This document shows, in pieces, positions 8,551 through 17,161 of a stretch of DNA of 45,178 nt. The stretch is from an uncultured Granulicella sp. (lineage in GTDB: Bacteria; Acidobacteriota; Terriglobia; Terriglobales; Acidobacteriaceae). The stretch covers positions 1 to 45,178 of the forward strand of contig CAIZFH010000293.1 in assembly GCA_903932155.1 (NCBI GenBank), written 5' to 3'. The notes under the pieces are model-generated. The model was given only the letters and a program-made list of their open reading frames with translations, was not told the origin of the DNA and did no database searches. Both the position numbers and the translations under genes were made by a program. The first letter of the stretch is position 1, and each line of letters begins with the position of its first letter.

Positions 8551-10722
8551 TCAAGGCGATGGGACGACGCCGAGCTGTGTGAGCAGGAAGGCGTAGTCGA
8601 AGGCGATCTCCTTGAGGTAGTCGTAGCGGCCGGATGCTCCGCCGTGTCCTGCGTCCAGATTGATGTGAAGGAGCAGCGGGGCGGCGTCAGTTTTGAGGGT
8701 GCGCAGCTTGGCAACGTACTTGACGGGCTCCCAGAACATCACCTGTGAATCGTTGAGACTGGTCCTGACCAGCATGGCGGGCAGGGGCGCTCCCTGAAGT
8801 CTGTCGAGATTGTCGTACGGAGAGTAGGCAAGCATCGTAGCGAAGGCCTCGGGTTCATTGGGGTTGCCCCACTCTTCGTACTCGGCTACGGTCAGCGGCA
8901 AAGTAGCGTCGAGCATGGTATTCATCACATCGACGAAGGGGACGTGAGATAAGACGACGCGGAAGAGGTCTGAGCGCATGTTGACGACCGCACCCATCAG
9001 GAGTCCGCCGGCGCTGCCGCCTTCGATGGCGACTTTCTTGGGGTTGCCATAGCCGCGCAGGACGAGCTGTTCTGCGGCAGAGATGAAATCGGTGAAGGTA
9101 TTTACTTTGAGGGACATCTTGCCGGCGTCGTGCCATGCGTCGCCCATCTCGCCGCCACCGCGGATATGCGCGTAAGCCATGACAACCCCGCGGTCAAGCA
9201 GCGAGAGGCGCGTGGGCGAAAAGCCGACTGGAAGCGGGTAGCCGTACGATCCATAGCCGTAGACATAGATAGGATTCACAGCAACTCGGCGAAAGCGGTC
9301 GCGGCGGTAGACGATAGAGACGGGGATCCTAGTGCCATCGGGGGCGGTGATCCAGAGTCGTTCGGAGGCATAGCTAGCTGGGTTGAAACCTCCTGGGACG
9401 TGTTGCTGCTTGAGCAATCTGGACTGGCCGATTGGGAGAGCAGAGTCTACGCGGGCGATGTTGTACTCGTATACCGAGGGCGGAGAGACGAGCGACTGAT
9501 AGCTGTAGCGGAAGACGTTGGTGGAGAAGATGCGGTTGACATGTGCGGCGGCCGAGTAAGTAGGCTCCGGGAAGGCGATCTCGACCGGTGGTTCGAACGA
9601 GCTGTCCAACCCGAAGCGGAGAACCTCGAGGGCGGGCAACCCGAGCTTACGGCGGGAGGCGATGGCGAATGACTGGAAGAGGTCGAAGTCCTCCAGTGGG
9701 TGATCGGGATCGAGAGGAATCAGCTCTCGCCAGTGTTCACGACTGGGCGTGTCGACTGGCGCTGTGACGACGCGGAAGTTCTTACCCGCATCGTTGGTAC
9801 GGACGTAGAACAGCCCGCCTGTCTCTGGCGAGAAGCGGTGGTCTGCGTAGTACTCCTGTTCGTCTACGCGCGGTGCGATGAGGTGGAGTTCCGCGGTGGG
9901 AGTGTCCGCCGGCAGGAAATGGAACTCATTGGTGGTATGGCTGCCGGCTTCGATCAGTAGGAATCGGCCGTCGCGGGTGCGACTGATTCCAACATTGAAG
10001 CGTTCATCCTGCTCATGGAAGACGAGGGTATCCTGGGTGGCGGGCGCGCCAAGAGTGTGGCGGAAGATGCGGTCCTGGCGCTTGGTGGTGTCGTCCTCGG
10101 TGGAGTAGAAGAGAGTGCGCGACTCGGTGGCCCAAGCCAGCGAGCCGATGCGTTCGGCAGTATCAGGGAGTTCGGCTAGTGTGCTCAGGTCTCGAATGCG
10201 GAGGATGTACTGACGGAAGCCTGTGAGATCGGTGGTGTAGGCAAGGAAGTTGCCGTCAGGACTGATTGCAATGGCTCCGATGTCCATAAAGGGCTTGCCT
10301 ACGGCAAGTTGGTTTACGTCGAGGATGATCTGTTCCGGTTGTGCGGGGTCGAAGGCGGAATTGGGGTCTGGGTTGGATGCGCGGCGGCGGCAATGGATGG
10401 GATATTGGCTTCCCTCGACGGTACGAGTGGAGTAGAACCAGTCGCCGAGGCGGTAGGGAACACTCTCGTCGGTCTCCTGAATATGGGAAAGCATCTCGTT
10501 GTAGAGTGCAGTCTGTAGCTCTGTGGTGGGAGCCATGACAGCGGCGGTATAGGCATTCTCGGCTTCGAGATAGGAGAGCAGCTCGGGTGAGCTTTTGTCG
10601 CGCATCCAGCGGAAGTCGTCGTGCAGGCTGACTCCGTGCAGTTCGGTTGATGTGGGATCGCGGCGCGCGATGGGAAGTTGAGCTACTGGATTCGATGCGG
10701 CGGCGGTACTGGTATGCGACAT
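8551..10722 (-). CDS. S9A family oligopeptidase (oligopeptidase B-like)
   Basis: A 723-aa prolyl-oligopeptidase-family enzyme. The N-terminal beta-propeller spans roughly residues 90-430 (opening DDFRWMRD is typical of PtrB). The alpha/beta-hydrolase domain carries the nucleophile Ser570 in GGSAGG, Asp658 in LNDSQV, and His693 in AGHGGASGRYD. Oligopeptidase B cuts small peptides after Lys or Arg. No clear signal peptide is seen: the N-terminus MSHTSTAAASNPVAQ is polar, so a cytoplasmic location is likely. The stop is 83 nt from the clpP start on the same strand, but the link to clpP may be only positional. Family is certain; cleavage specificity is inferred. Confidence 0.88.
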   Translation of the reverse strand: MSHTSTAAASNPVAQLPIARRDPTSTELHGVSLHDDFRWMRDKSSPELLSYLEAENAYTAAVMAPTTELQTALYNEMLSHIQETDESVPYRLGDWFYSTRTVEGSQYPIHCRRRASNPDPNSAFDPAQPEQIILDVNQLAVGKPFMDIGAIAISPDGNFLAYTTDLTGFRQYILRIRDLSTLAELPDTAERIGSLAWATESRTLFYSTEDDTTKRQDRIFRHTLGAPATQDTLVFHEQDERFNVGISRTRDGRFLLIEAGSHTTNEFHFLPADTPTAELHLIAPRVDEQEYYADHRFSPETGGLFYVRTNDAGKNFRVVTAPVDTPSREHWRELIPLDPDHPLEDFDLFQSFAIASRRKLGLPALEVLRFGLDSSFEPPVEIAFPEPTYSAAAHVNRIFSTNVFRYSYQSLVSPPSVYEYNIARVDSALPIGQSRLLKQQHVPGGFNPASYASERLWITAPDGTRIPVSIVYRRDRFRRVAVNPIYVYGYGSYGYPLPVGFSPTRLSLLDRGVVMAYAHIRGGGEMGDAWHDAGKMSLKVNTFTDFISAAEQLVLRGYGNPKKVAIEGGSAGGLLMGAVVNMRSDLFRVVLSHVPFVDVMNTMLDATLPLTVAEYEEWGNPNEPEAFATMLAYSPYDNLDRLQGAPLPAMLVRTSLNDSQVMFWEPVKYVAKLRTLKTDAAPLLLHINLDAGHGGASGRYDYLKEIAFDYAFLLTQLGVVPSP

Positions 10723-10798
10723 TGCCTGGGAAGACTCCGGAGTGCTGATTGTATGGTTGGAACGCGTTGACAGAGAGATGTTGCTAGTTCAGTACTTA

Positions 10799-10880
10799 TG
10801 GAGATAGGATAGCGCTCCAAGCAAGAAAGTGTGTACTGCGGACTGGAATAATGCAACTTTCCCTGGGAACCCTATCTCCA
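10799..10880. promoter_or_regulatory. 10-bp inverted repeat in the divergent promoter region
   Basis: TGGAGATAGG (10799-10808) and its exact reverse complement CCTATCTCCA (10871-10880) flank 62 bp between the divergent peptidase and DUF4142 genes. The spacing suits two half-sites of a regulator acting on both promoters, but no known operator is recognised. Confidence 0.35.
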
Positions 10881-10978
10881 ATGTAGAATGTTGGACGCGT
10901 TGGATTTATCAGCTTGCGATGAATCTCATTTTTCGGATGTAACAGGACCGGTTGGGAAGTAGATGGAGGAGATTCGCA

Positions 10979-11710
10979 ATGAATAACAATAGATGGATTG
11001 CGATCGTAGGAGCGGCCGTGATGTTGCTGCCGCCGGTACTGGTTGCTCAGACGGACCAGAGTGCTATGCAGCAGACAGAACCGCAGGGAGCGATGCCTTC
11101 GGGTGATGTTCAGGCGGCGCCAGTGCCGACTGGGGCGACTGGGGGTGTACTTCCGGAGACGTCAGGCTCGATGCGTGAGACGCTGGGCGCTCCCGGATTG
11201 ACGGGACGGCAGATGGCGGACAAGGAGTTTCTGCGTAATGCCACTACGGAGGGCATCGGGGACGTGAAGCTGGGACAGCTTGCGGGCGAGAAGGGTAGCC
11301 CGGCGGTGAAGACGTTCGCGCAGAAGATCGTCGCTGACCATGAGACGATGAACAAGGATCTGGCCAAGGTGGCTGACTCGATGGGCGTGCTGCTGCCGGG
11401 GAAGATTAGCAAGGACGAACAGGCTGAATACGACAAGCTGAATGGCCTTTCTGGTAAAGCCTTCGACACGGAGTACCTGACCTTCATTCTGAAGGCGCAC
11501 TGGACGAAGCTGCATGACTACTACATGGAGGCCTCCGTGGCGAACGATACAGGGTTGGCGGCGGAGGTGGTGAAAGACATGCGGGTGATGCACGATCATC
11601 TGGGAATGATCAATCAGGTTGCCAGCCAGGAGGGGATCACGTTACCGCCGCGTCCTCCACGCCCGGCGAACCCAGCGGCGGAACCTGCCCCGGTTGCGAA
11701 GAAAAAATAA
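10979..11710 (+). CDS. DUF4142 domain protein, secreted
   Basis: A 243-aa protein with an N-terminal signal peptide (MNNNRWIAIVGAAVMLLPPVLVAQ, cleavage probably after VAQ), a low-complexity linker rich in Gln, Pro and Gly to about residue 75, and a DUF4142 four-helix (ferritin-like) domain from about 80 to 220: ADKEFLRNATTEGIGDVKLGQLA, then FAQKIVADHETMNKDL. The tail is Pro/Ala-rich and ends AKKK. The start at 10979 has GGAGGAG 6-9 nt upstream; a start at 10952 lacks this. DUF4142 proteins are exported and of unknown biochemical role. The gene is monocistronic, closed by an intrinsic terminator. Confidence 0.88.
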   Translation: MNNNRWIAIVGAAVMLLPPVLVAQTDQSAMQQTEPQGAMPSGDVQAAPVPTGATGGVLPETSGSMRETLGAPGLTGRQMADKEFLRNATTEGIGDVKLGQLAGEKGSPAVKTFAQKIVADHETMNKDLAKVADSMGVLLPGKISKDEQAEYDKLNGLSGKAFDTEYLTFILKAHWTKLHDYYMEASVANDTGLAAEVVKDMRVMHDHLGMINQVASQEGITLPPRPPRPANPAAEPAPVAKKK

Positions 11711-11733
11711 TAGAGAATTGCAGATTAGAGACA

Positions 11734-11762
11734 GGGGAGCCTTTAGGCTCCCCGTCTTTTTT
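11734..11762 (+). terminator. Rho-independent terminator after the DUF4142 gene
   Basis: GGGGAGCC-TTTA-GGCTCCCC (11734-11753, perfect 8-bp stem) is followed by GTCTTTTTT. It lies 24 nt downstream of the stop. Confidence 0.9.
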
Positions 11763-11842
11763 CTCATGCGGGCTTGAAGTTTTGGAAGTACAGCGTGCGT
11801 GAAAGCGTGCCGTAACGAGCGGACAGGATAGAATGGGGAACG

Positions 11843-12688
11843 ATGGCGCGGACGTTGCGTTGGTTGATGATTGTTTTACTGCTGGCGGTGCCGGGGCGGG
11901 CACTGCCGGGCGAGTCGGTGGCTGGTTTGCCCGCGCCGACCGGCTATGTGAGTGATTTTGCCGGGGTGTTGTCGGCGGAGACCAAGCAGAGACTGGAAGA
12001 TCTGTGCACGGAGGTTGACCAGAAGGCGCACGCACAGATCGCGGTTGTAACCGTCGCGAAGATGGAAGCGGACCCTGTGAAGGGGATGAAGGCTGGCGAT
12101 GAGCTGCCCGCGCCTTCGGTTGAGGAGTTTGCGGTCAAGCTGGAAGAGAAGTGGAAGGTGGGAGCCAAGGGAACAGACCGCGGCGTGCTACTGCTAGTCT
12201 CCCTGGACCCGAGGAAGTACCGGTTTGAAGTCGGATATGGGCTGGAGGGGATCCTACCGGATGGGAAGGTGGGCGACATTGGGCGGGATATGCAGCCGCT
12301 GCTCCACACCGGGCATTACAACCAGGGGATCACGCTGGGCGTGCATGAGATTGCGCAGGTGATTGCCACCGATGCAGAGGTGACGCTGGCCGGTTTGAAT
12401 GGGGAGGAGGCACCGGATCGCGTCTCCTATGGGCCGCCGCAGGCCCAGGGGAACCCGATTGGGGCACTGATCTTTGGAGTGATCGTGCTGGTGGTGATTG
12501 CGGTGTTGATCCGCACCGGGCACATTGGGCTGCTGTTCTTCCTGCTGTTCAACCTAATGGGCGGAGGGGGCCGCGGCGGTGGATTTGGCGGCGGCGATGG
12601 TGAAGGCGGCGGCGGATTTGGCGGTGGAGGATTCGGCGGATTTGGCGGAGGCGGCTCGGGTGGCGGCGGAGCGAGTGGAAGCTTTTAG
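11843..12688 (+). CDS. TPM domain protein (YgcG family), exported
   Basis: A 281-aa protein. A signal peptide covers residues 1-22 or so (LRWLMIVLLLAVPGRALPG). The TPM domain follows at about 33-165: GYVSDFAGVLSAETKQRLEDL, QIAVVTV, then the conserved DRGVLLLVSLDPRKYRFEVGYGLEG. A membrane segment is near 205-235 (IGALIFGVIVLVVIAVLI), then a Gly-rich tail (GGGGFGGGGFGGFGGGGSGG) ending SGSF. TPM proteins are membrane-anchored with the domain outside; they are linked to photosystem repair in plants but lack a settled role in bacteria. It precedes lemA by 66 bp, a common pairing. Confidence 0.85.
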   Translation: MARTLRWLMIVLLLAVPGRALPGESVAGLPAPTGYVSDFAGVLSAETKQRLEDLCTEVDQKAHAQIAVVTVAKMEADPVKGMKAGDELPAPSVEEFAVKLEEKWKVGAKGTDRGVLLLVSLDPRKYRFEVGYGLEGILPDGKVGDIGRDMQPLLHTGHYNQGITLGVHEIAQVIATDAEVTLAGLNGEEAPDRVSYGPPQAQGNPIGALIFGVIVLVVIAVLIRTGHIGLLFFLLFNLMGGGGRGGGFGGGDGEGGGGFGGGGFGGFGGGGSGGGGASGSF

Positions 12689-12691
12689 GGA

Positions 12692-12708
12692 CAGGGAACA
12701 GGGAACAG
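12692..12708. repeat. Short heptamer tandem repeat
   Basis: CAGGGAA occurs twice in tandem followed by CAG, between the TPM gene and lemA. It resembles the other 7-bp duplications at 740-753, 2740-2774 and 36484-36497. Confidence 0.5.
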
Positions 12709-12754
12709 AATGACAGGCTGCGCCGTACATCTATTGACAGGAAAGGCAGGAATT

Positions 12755-13339
12755 ATGAACAAGGGATTGTGGGTTGTGCTGGGCGTGTTTGGGTTGATTG
12801 TAGTGGTGGCGCTGTTTGTGGGCGGCAGCTATGTGAGCGCGCGCAACCAGATGGTGCAGAAGAGCGCGGACGTGGATGCGGCATTCAGCAACATTGATGT
12901 GGACCTGCAGCGGCGGGCGGACCTAATTCCGAACCTTGTGGCGTCGGTGAAGGGTTATGCCAACGTCGAGGAGACAATCCTGACGGCAATTGCCAATGCG
13001 CGGGCGGGACTTATGACGGCGCGGACTCCGGATGAGAAGCTGGCAGCCAACGACAGGCTGAACGTGGCGCTGCTGCCGTTGATGCGGATGCAGGAGAACT
13101 ATCCGCAGTTGAAGAGCAACGACCAGTTCATGCGGCTGGAGGATGAGCTGTCGGGGACGGAGAACCGGATCGCAGTGTCGCGGCTGCGATATAACGCAGC
13201 GATCAAGGACTACAACGTGTTTATCCAGCAGTTCCCCAACAATATATGGGCGGGGATGGCTGGCTTCCAAAAGAAGACGGAGTACTACTCGGCAGATGCG
13301 GGGTCGAAGGAGGCCCCGAAGGTGGATTTCTCGAAGTAG
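12755..13339 (+). CDS. lemA: LemA family protein
   Basis: A 194-aa protein with one N-terminal membrane segment (GLWVVLGVFGLIVVVALFVGG, residues 4-24) and a helical periplasmic or cytoplasmic domain. Hallmarks of LemA are present: DVDAAFSNIDVDLQRRADLIPNL, TAIANARAG, and NNIWAGMAGFQKKTEYYSAD near the end. The start at 12755 has GGCAGGAA just upstream; the upstream in-frame start at 12710 does not. LemA's biochemical function is not established. Probably co-transcribed with the upstream TPM gene. Confidence 0.92.
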   Translation: MNKGLWVVLGVFGLIVVVALFVGGSYVSARNQMVQKSADVDAAFSNIDVDLQRRADLIPNLVASVKGYANVEETILTAIANARAGLMTARTPDEKLAANDRLNVALLPLMRMQENYPQLKSNDQFMRLEDELSGTENRIAVSRLRYNAAIKDYNVFIQQFPNNIWAGMAGFQKKTEYYSADAGSKEAPKVDFSK

Positions 13340-13356
13340 AGGTTGGAGGGAACGAA

Positions 13357-13386
13357 GAAAGGCCGTCGCGTATGCGACGGCCTTTC
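13357..13386 (+). terminator. Bidirectional terminator between lemA and the STAS gene
   Basis: A perfect 13-bp stem, GAAAGGCCGTCGC (13357-13369) with GCGACGGCCTTTC (13374-13386), loop GTAT. T-rich on both strands (CTTTCTTTG on plus, CTTTCTTCG on minus), so it can end lemA and the convergent STAS gene. Confidence 0.85.
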
Positions 13387-13417
13387 TTTGTGACTGACAA
13401 TAGGAGGCCAGAATGCT

Positions 13418-13762
13418 TCAGCCGAAGGCTGTGATGGCGGAAGCCTCGTTATCCCAGACGTCGAAGACTGTGTAGAGCTTTGTGATCTGGAGCAGGTCAT
13501 GGACCTTCTGGGTGAGGTTGAGTAGTTTGAGCTCTCCGCCGGAGTTTTTGACGGATGTGAAAGCGCTGACCAGCTCCCCGATGCCGGAGCTGTCGATATA
13601 GGTGATCTGCCCGAGGTTGAGTAGGATCTTTTTGGAACCTTTGGCAAGGACATCGCGGACGCTGTCGCGCAGGGTAATGCTGCCTTCGCCAAGGGTGATG
13701 CGGCCACTGAGATCCAGGATGGTGATTCCATCTACCTGGCGGATTGCGACTTTCATACTCAT
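13418..13762 (-). CDS. STAS-domain anti-sigma factor antagonist (RsbV/SpoIIAA-like)
   Basis: A 114-aa single STAS domain. The segment ITYIDSSGIGELV (Ser58/Ser59) is the conserved phosphorylation loop; GRITLGEGS near residue 20-28 is the typical first strand-turn. In this partner-switching system the unphosphorylated antagonist binds the kinase/anti-sigma factor and frees a sigma factor. AGGAG lies 8 nt before the ATG. The cognate kinase gene is immediately upstream, with 20 bp between its stop and this start, so the two are an operon. No sigma factor gene is adjacent. Confidence 0.92.
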   Translation of the reverse strand: MSMKVAIRQVDGITILDLSGRITLGEGSITLRDSVRDVLAKGSKKILLNLGQITYIDSSGIGELVSAFTSVKNSGGELKLLNLTQKVHDLLQITKLYTVFDVWDNEASAITAFG

Positions 13763-13782
13763 GCGATGTTTCTCCTTATGGC

Positions 13783-14223
13783 TTAGGCGACCGGTTTGGC
13801 CGGAGCGCGATGTTTGATTAGGGTGAGTTCTGTACCCGGATGCAACTGGCGAAAGTGTACCTCATCCATGAAGGCGCGGATGAGAAAGATGCCACGTCCA
13901 GAGCCTCTGAGGAGGTTTTGCGGGGCGAGGGGGTCTGGAAGGCGGGAGGAGTCGAATCCCGCGCCCTGGTCGCAGATACGCACGGTGAGGCCGTCGGAGC
14001 TGGTTTCGAAGGATGCGGTAAATTGTTTCTCTGGGCTGTAGGAATTTCCGTGGAGGATGGCGTTGATGGCTGCCTCTCGCACGGCCATGACGATGTTGGG
14101 CACGGTGTCTGCATCGAAGCCGGCGCGCTGGGCGAAGTCCTCTGCAGTTTGCTCTACGGTATCGACACTCTCAATGGAGGAACCGAGGGTGAGCGAGACG
14201 CGGCTTGTTGTGGAATCGGGCAA
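13783..14223 (-). CDS. Serine-kinase anti-sigma factor (RsbW-like ATPase)
   Basis: A HATPase_c family protein. The N box EAAINAILHGNS and the G1-type box ICDQGAGFD, then GSGRGIFLIRAFMDEV, are the ATP-binding motifs of RsbW/SpoIIAB kinases, which bind a sigma factor and phosphorylate the STAS antagonist. I prefer a TTG start at 14223 (AGGA 6 nt upstream), giving 146 aa beginning PDSTTSRVSLTL, because the fold starts there. ATG 14319 and a start at 14466 would add residues that do not look conserved and have no ribosome site. It is the upstream gene of a two-gene operon with the antagonist. Confidence 0.85.
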   Translation of the reverse strand: MPDSTTSRVSLTLGSSIESVDTVEQTAEDFAQRAGFDADTVPNIVMAVREAAINAILHGNSYSPEKQFTASFETSSDGLTVRICDQGAGFDSSRLPDPLAPQNLLRGSGRGIFLIRAFMDEVHFRQLHPGTELTLIKHRAPAKPVA

Positions 14224-14459
14224 TGGAGTCCTTATCGCCGAGGCCGAAAGAAGGTTGGATGCAATCCACGGCAATGATGGAAGTTTGCTTGTGACTGCAA
14301 CGAATGTCAAGGTTGGCATACTTATGCGATCTGAGGGTGATTGCAGGGGTGCATGTGAAGGTTCTGTGCAAATCGGCTGCTGGGAGGCAGTTGCACCGCC
14401 GGCTGGGATAGGATGCGGGTAAGGGGTTTTGTACGAGCGACCCGTGTTGAAGTGTGTCC

Positions 14460-15773
14460 ATGACAAAACATGTGAGCCAGAGGACGAGTGTTTCCGCGTT
14501 GATGGGCGCGCCGGTGGCGGATGCCAGTGGACGGACCATGGGGCATGTGCGGGAATTCGCCGTATCGCCTCCGCAGGATGCGAACCACGTGCAGGGACTG
14601 GTGTTGCGGCTGACGGGCAAGGGGCGAGGGGAACCGATGTCGATGGTTGCGGTGGGCGACCTTGAACTGACGCTGGCGGGTGGGTTGCAGCTACGCGCGG
14701 AGGCGGAGGCCACGCCCATGCCGGTGGAGGAGTCGTATCTGCTGCTGGAGCGGGACCTGCTGGACCAGCAGATTATTGATGTACACGGACACAAGGTAGT
14801 GCGGGTGAACGATGTGGACCTGGTGTGGGAGCCGGTAGGGGAGACGGAGCGAGATTCGGAGGGAGTGGAAGGCAGGCTGCAAGGGCATGTGCTGAAGCTG
14901 CGCATTGCCGAGGTGGAGGTGGGAACGCGGGGCGCGATCCGGCGGCTGCTGAAGGGGCTGTCCGAGACGAATGTGGAGCGTGTTGCCGAGCGCTTCAAGA
15001 CGAGCGCGATTCCATGGGATTTTGTGGACCTGATCGACCGCGATCCGTCGCGGCGGGTGCGGCTGAAGATCGAACAGGAGAAGTTGTCGAAGATGCATCC
15101 GTCGGACCTGGCGGACATTCTGGAGGACCTTGCGCCGGCGGAGCGGCAGGCGTTATTCAGTTCGCTGGAGGAAGGCGTAGCGGCTGAGGCGCTGGAAGAG
15201 GTCGAGCCAAGGATGCAGCAGTCTCTGACCGAAGCGCTGGACACTGAGCTTGTGGCCGGGATTGTGGAGGAGATGGATCCGGCGGCGGCGGCAGACTTTC
15301 TGGCAGAGCTTTCGGACGAACGGTCGGAGGCGATCCTGGAAGAGATGGACCCGGAGGAACGCCAGGAAGTGGAGGAGTTGCTGGAGTTCTCCGGCGACTC
15401 GGCGGCGGGGCAGATGACTACGGACTACATCGCGTTGCCGAAGGGCGCCTATGCGGTGGACGGAGTAACGGCGCTACGCGAGTTTGGCGATGACATGGAG
15501 ACGCTCACGCACATCTTCCTGGTGGATGAAAAGGAGACACTGTGCGGAGTGGTGCCTCTGTTGAAGGCCCTGCTGGCACCGCCAGAACGAACACTTGCCA
15601 GCCTGGCGGACGACCACATTGTGAGCTGCGACGTTCATGCCAGCGGGAAGAAAGTTGCGGAACTGTTTGACAAGTACAACCTGCGCGCCCTGCCGGTAGT
15701 GGATGCGGAGAAGAAGATTGCGGGCGTGATCTACGCGGAACAGGTGATTGCGCAATTGCGGACGATGAATTAA
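14460..15773 (+). CDS. PRC-barrel / MgtE N-terminal / CBS domain protein
   Basis: A 437-aa soluble protein. PRC-barrel-like segments lie at about 10-60 and 95-130 (DASGRTMGHVREF; IDVHGHKVVRV). An MgtE N-terminal superhelix spans about 205-320 with repeated acidic motifs (LADILEDLAPAERQALF; AGIVEEMDPAAAADFLAEL; AILEEMDPEE). Two CBS domains fill 325-437 (TTDYIALPKGAYAVDG; HIVSCDVHASGKKVAELF). In MgtE channels these domains sense Mg2+ in the cytoplasm, but the MgtE membrane domain is absent here. The next gene, 134 bp on, is an NRAMP-type transporter, so this may be its regulatory partner. ATG 14460 is chosen over GTG 14454; neither has a strong ribosome site. Confidence 0.85.
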   Translation: MTKHVSQRTSVSALMGAPVADASGRTMGHVREFAVSPPQDANHVQGLVLRLTGKGRGEPMSMVAVGDLELTLAGGLQLRAEAEATPMPVEESYLLLERDLLDQQIIDVHGHKVVRVNDVDLVWEPVGETERDSEGVEGRLQGHVLKLRIAEVEVGTRGAIRRLLKGLSETNVERVAERFKTSAIPWDFVDLIDRDPSRRVRLKIEQEKLSKMHPSDLADILEDLAPAERQALFSSLEEGVAAEALEEVEPRMQQSLTEALDTELVAGIVEEMDPAAAADFLAELSDERSEAILEEMDPEERQEVEELLEFSGDSAAGQMTTDYIALPKGAYAVDGVTALREFGDDMETLTHIFLVDEKETLCGVVPLLKALLAPPERTLASLADDHIVSCDVHASGKKVAELFDKYNLRALPVVDAEKKIAGVIYAEQVIAQLRTMN

Positions 15774-15907
15774 TCAAGAGATCGGCGAGACGCCTGCATG
15801 GCGGGAATGAAATGGCTAGCTAAAAATCCGTTGAGCACTGGACTGGGCGATGAGCCGGGAGTTGGACTTGGTCGTGTGCGGGCGACCAACGCTCGGATGG
15901 GGTGTCG

Positions 15908-17161
15908 ATGAAGCTGTGGCGGCAATGGCGTGTGCGCATCCTGCTGTTCCTGGCGGTGCTGGGGCCGGGAATCATCACGGCCAATGTGGATAACGACACG
16001 GGTGGCATATTGACCTACTCGCAGGCCGGGGCGCAATACGGTCTACTGCTGCTGTGGACGATTCTTCCGGTGACGCTGGCGCTGATTGTGGTGCAGGAGA
16101 TGTCCGCCCGCATGGGCGTGGTGACGGGCAAAGGGCTGAGCGACCTGATCCGCGAAGAGTTTGGCCTGCGCATGACGTTTGTGATGATGATCCTGCTGGT
16201 GGTGGTGAATTACGGCAATGTGGTTTCGGAGTTCAGTGGCGTTGCGGCCTCGATGCAACTGTTCCACGTCAGTAAGTACCTGAGCGTGCCGATCTGCGCG
16301 GCGGCTGTGTGGGTTCTGGTGGTGAAGGGCGACTACAAGAGCGTGGAGAAGGTGTTTCTGGTGGCCAGCGTCATCTACCTGGCCTACATTGCGGCGGGCG
16401 TGGTGAGCCATCCGGACTGGCATGAGGCGCTGAAGGCGACCATCACGCTGCCGCCCCGCTCGGTGTGGCAGGACAAGAGCTACATCTACCTGACGATCGG
16501 TTTGATCGGAACGACCATCGCCCCGTGGATGCAGTTCTATCTGCAGTCGTCGGTTGTCGACAAGGGAATCACGGTCAAGCAGTACAAGGCCTCGCGGTTA
16601 GATGTGATCGTGGGCTGTTTTCTGACCGACATTGTGGCGTGGTTCATCATTGTGGCCTGCGCGGCGACGCTGTATGTGCATGGGATGCGTAACATTCAGG
16701 ATGCGTCGGATGCGGCAGGCGCGATGAAGCCGCTGGCCGGGGAATTTGCGTACATCCTCTTTGCGGCGGGACTGTTCAATGCTTCGGTCTTCTCGGCGTC
16801 GATTCTGCCGCTTTCGACGGCGTATACAGTGTGCGAGGGGATGGGCTTCGAGAGCGGACTGGACAAAAGCCTGAAGGAGGCGCCGTTCTTCTACTGGTTC
16901 TACACGGCGCTGATCGTGCTGGGCGCAGGCGTGGTGCTGTGGCCAGACTTCCCGTTGGTGAGTGTGATTATCCTGTCGCAGGTGCTGAACGGGGTGCTGT
17001 TGCCGGTGATCATGATCTTCATGCTCAGGCTGATCAACAAGCACGAGTTGATGGGGAAACATACCAACTCGACCTGGTTCAACTGGGTGGCGTGGGCGAC
17101 GGCGGCGATTGTGATTGGGCTTTCGCTGGTGATGGTGTGGAACAAGGTGATGGGCAGCTAG
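15908..17161 (+). CDS. NRAMP-family transporter, possibly Mg2+ type (NRMT-like)
   Basis: A 417-aa polytopic inner-membrane protein with about 11 hydrophobic segments in the NRAMP arrangement. In TM1 the metal-site motif reads DNDTGG (about residues 28-33) instead of DPGN, and in TM6 the expected MPH is replaced by APW (GTTIAPWMQFY). Canonical NRAMPs use Asp, Asn and Met for Mn2+ or Fe2+; loss of the Met and Asn is the pattern I recall for Nramp-related magnesium transporters. The preceding gene has MgtE-type Mg2+-sensing domains, which fits. A GTG at 15902 is an alternative start. The stop overlaps the convergent Nudix stop by 4 bp. Fold is certain; substrate is inferred. Confidence 0.88.
   Translation: MKLWRQWRVRILLFLAVLGPGIITANVDNDTGGILTYSQAGAQYGLLLLWTILPVTLALIVVQEMSARMGVVTGKGLSDLIREEFGLRMTFVMMILLVVVNYGNVVSEFSGVAASMQLFHVSKYLSVPICAAAVWVLVVKGDYKSVEKVFLVASVIYLAYIAAGVVSHPDWHEALKATITLPPRSVWQDKSYIYLTIGLIGTTIAPWMQFYLQSSVVDKGITVKQYKASRLDVIVGCFLTDIVAWFIIVACAATLYVHGMRNIQDASDAAGAMKPLAGEFAYILFAAGLFNASVFSASILPLSTAYTVCEGMGFESGLDKSLKEAPFFYWFYTALIVLGAGVVLWPDFPLVSVIILSQVLNGVLLPVIMIFMLRLINKHELMGKHTNSTWFNWVAWATAAIVIGLSLVMVWNKVMGS

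Noticed and set aside
14171-15244. 357-codon minus-strand frame over the MgtE-N/CBS gene
   Set aside because: Ser-rich shadow; the plus-strand gene has clear domains.
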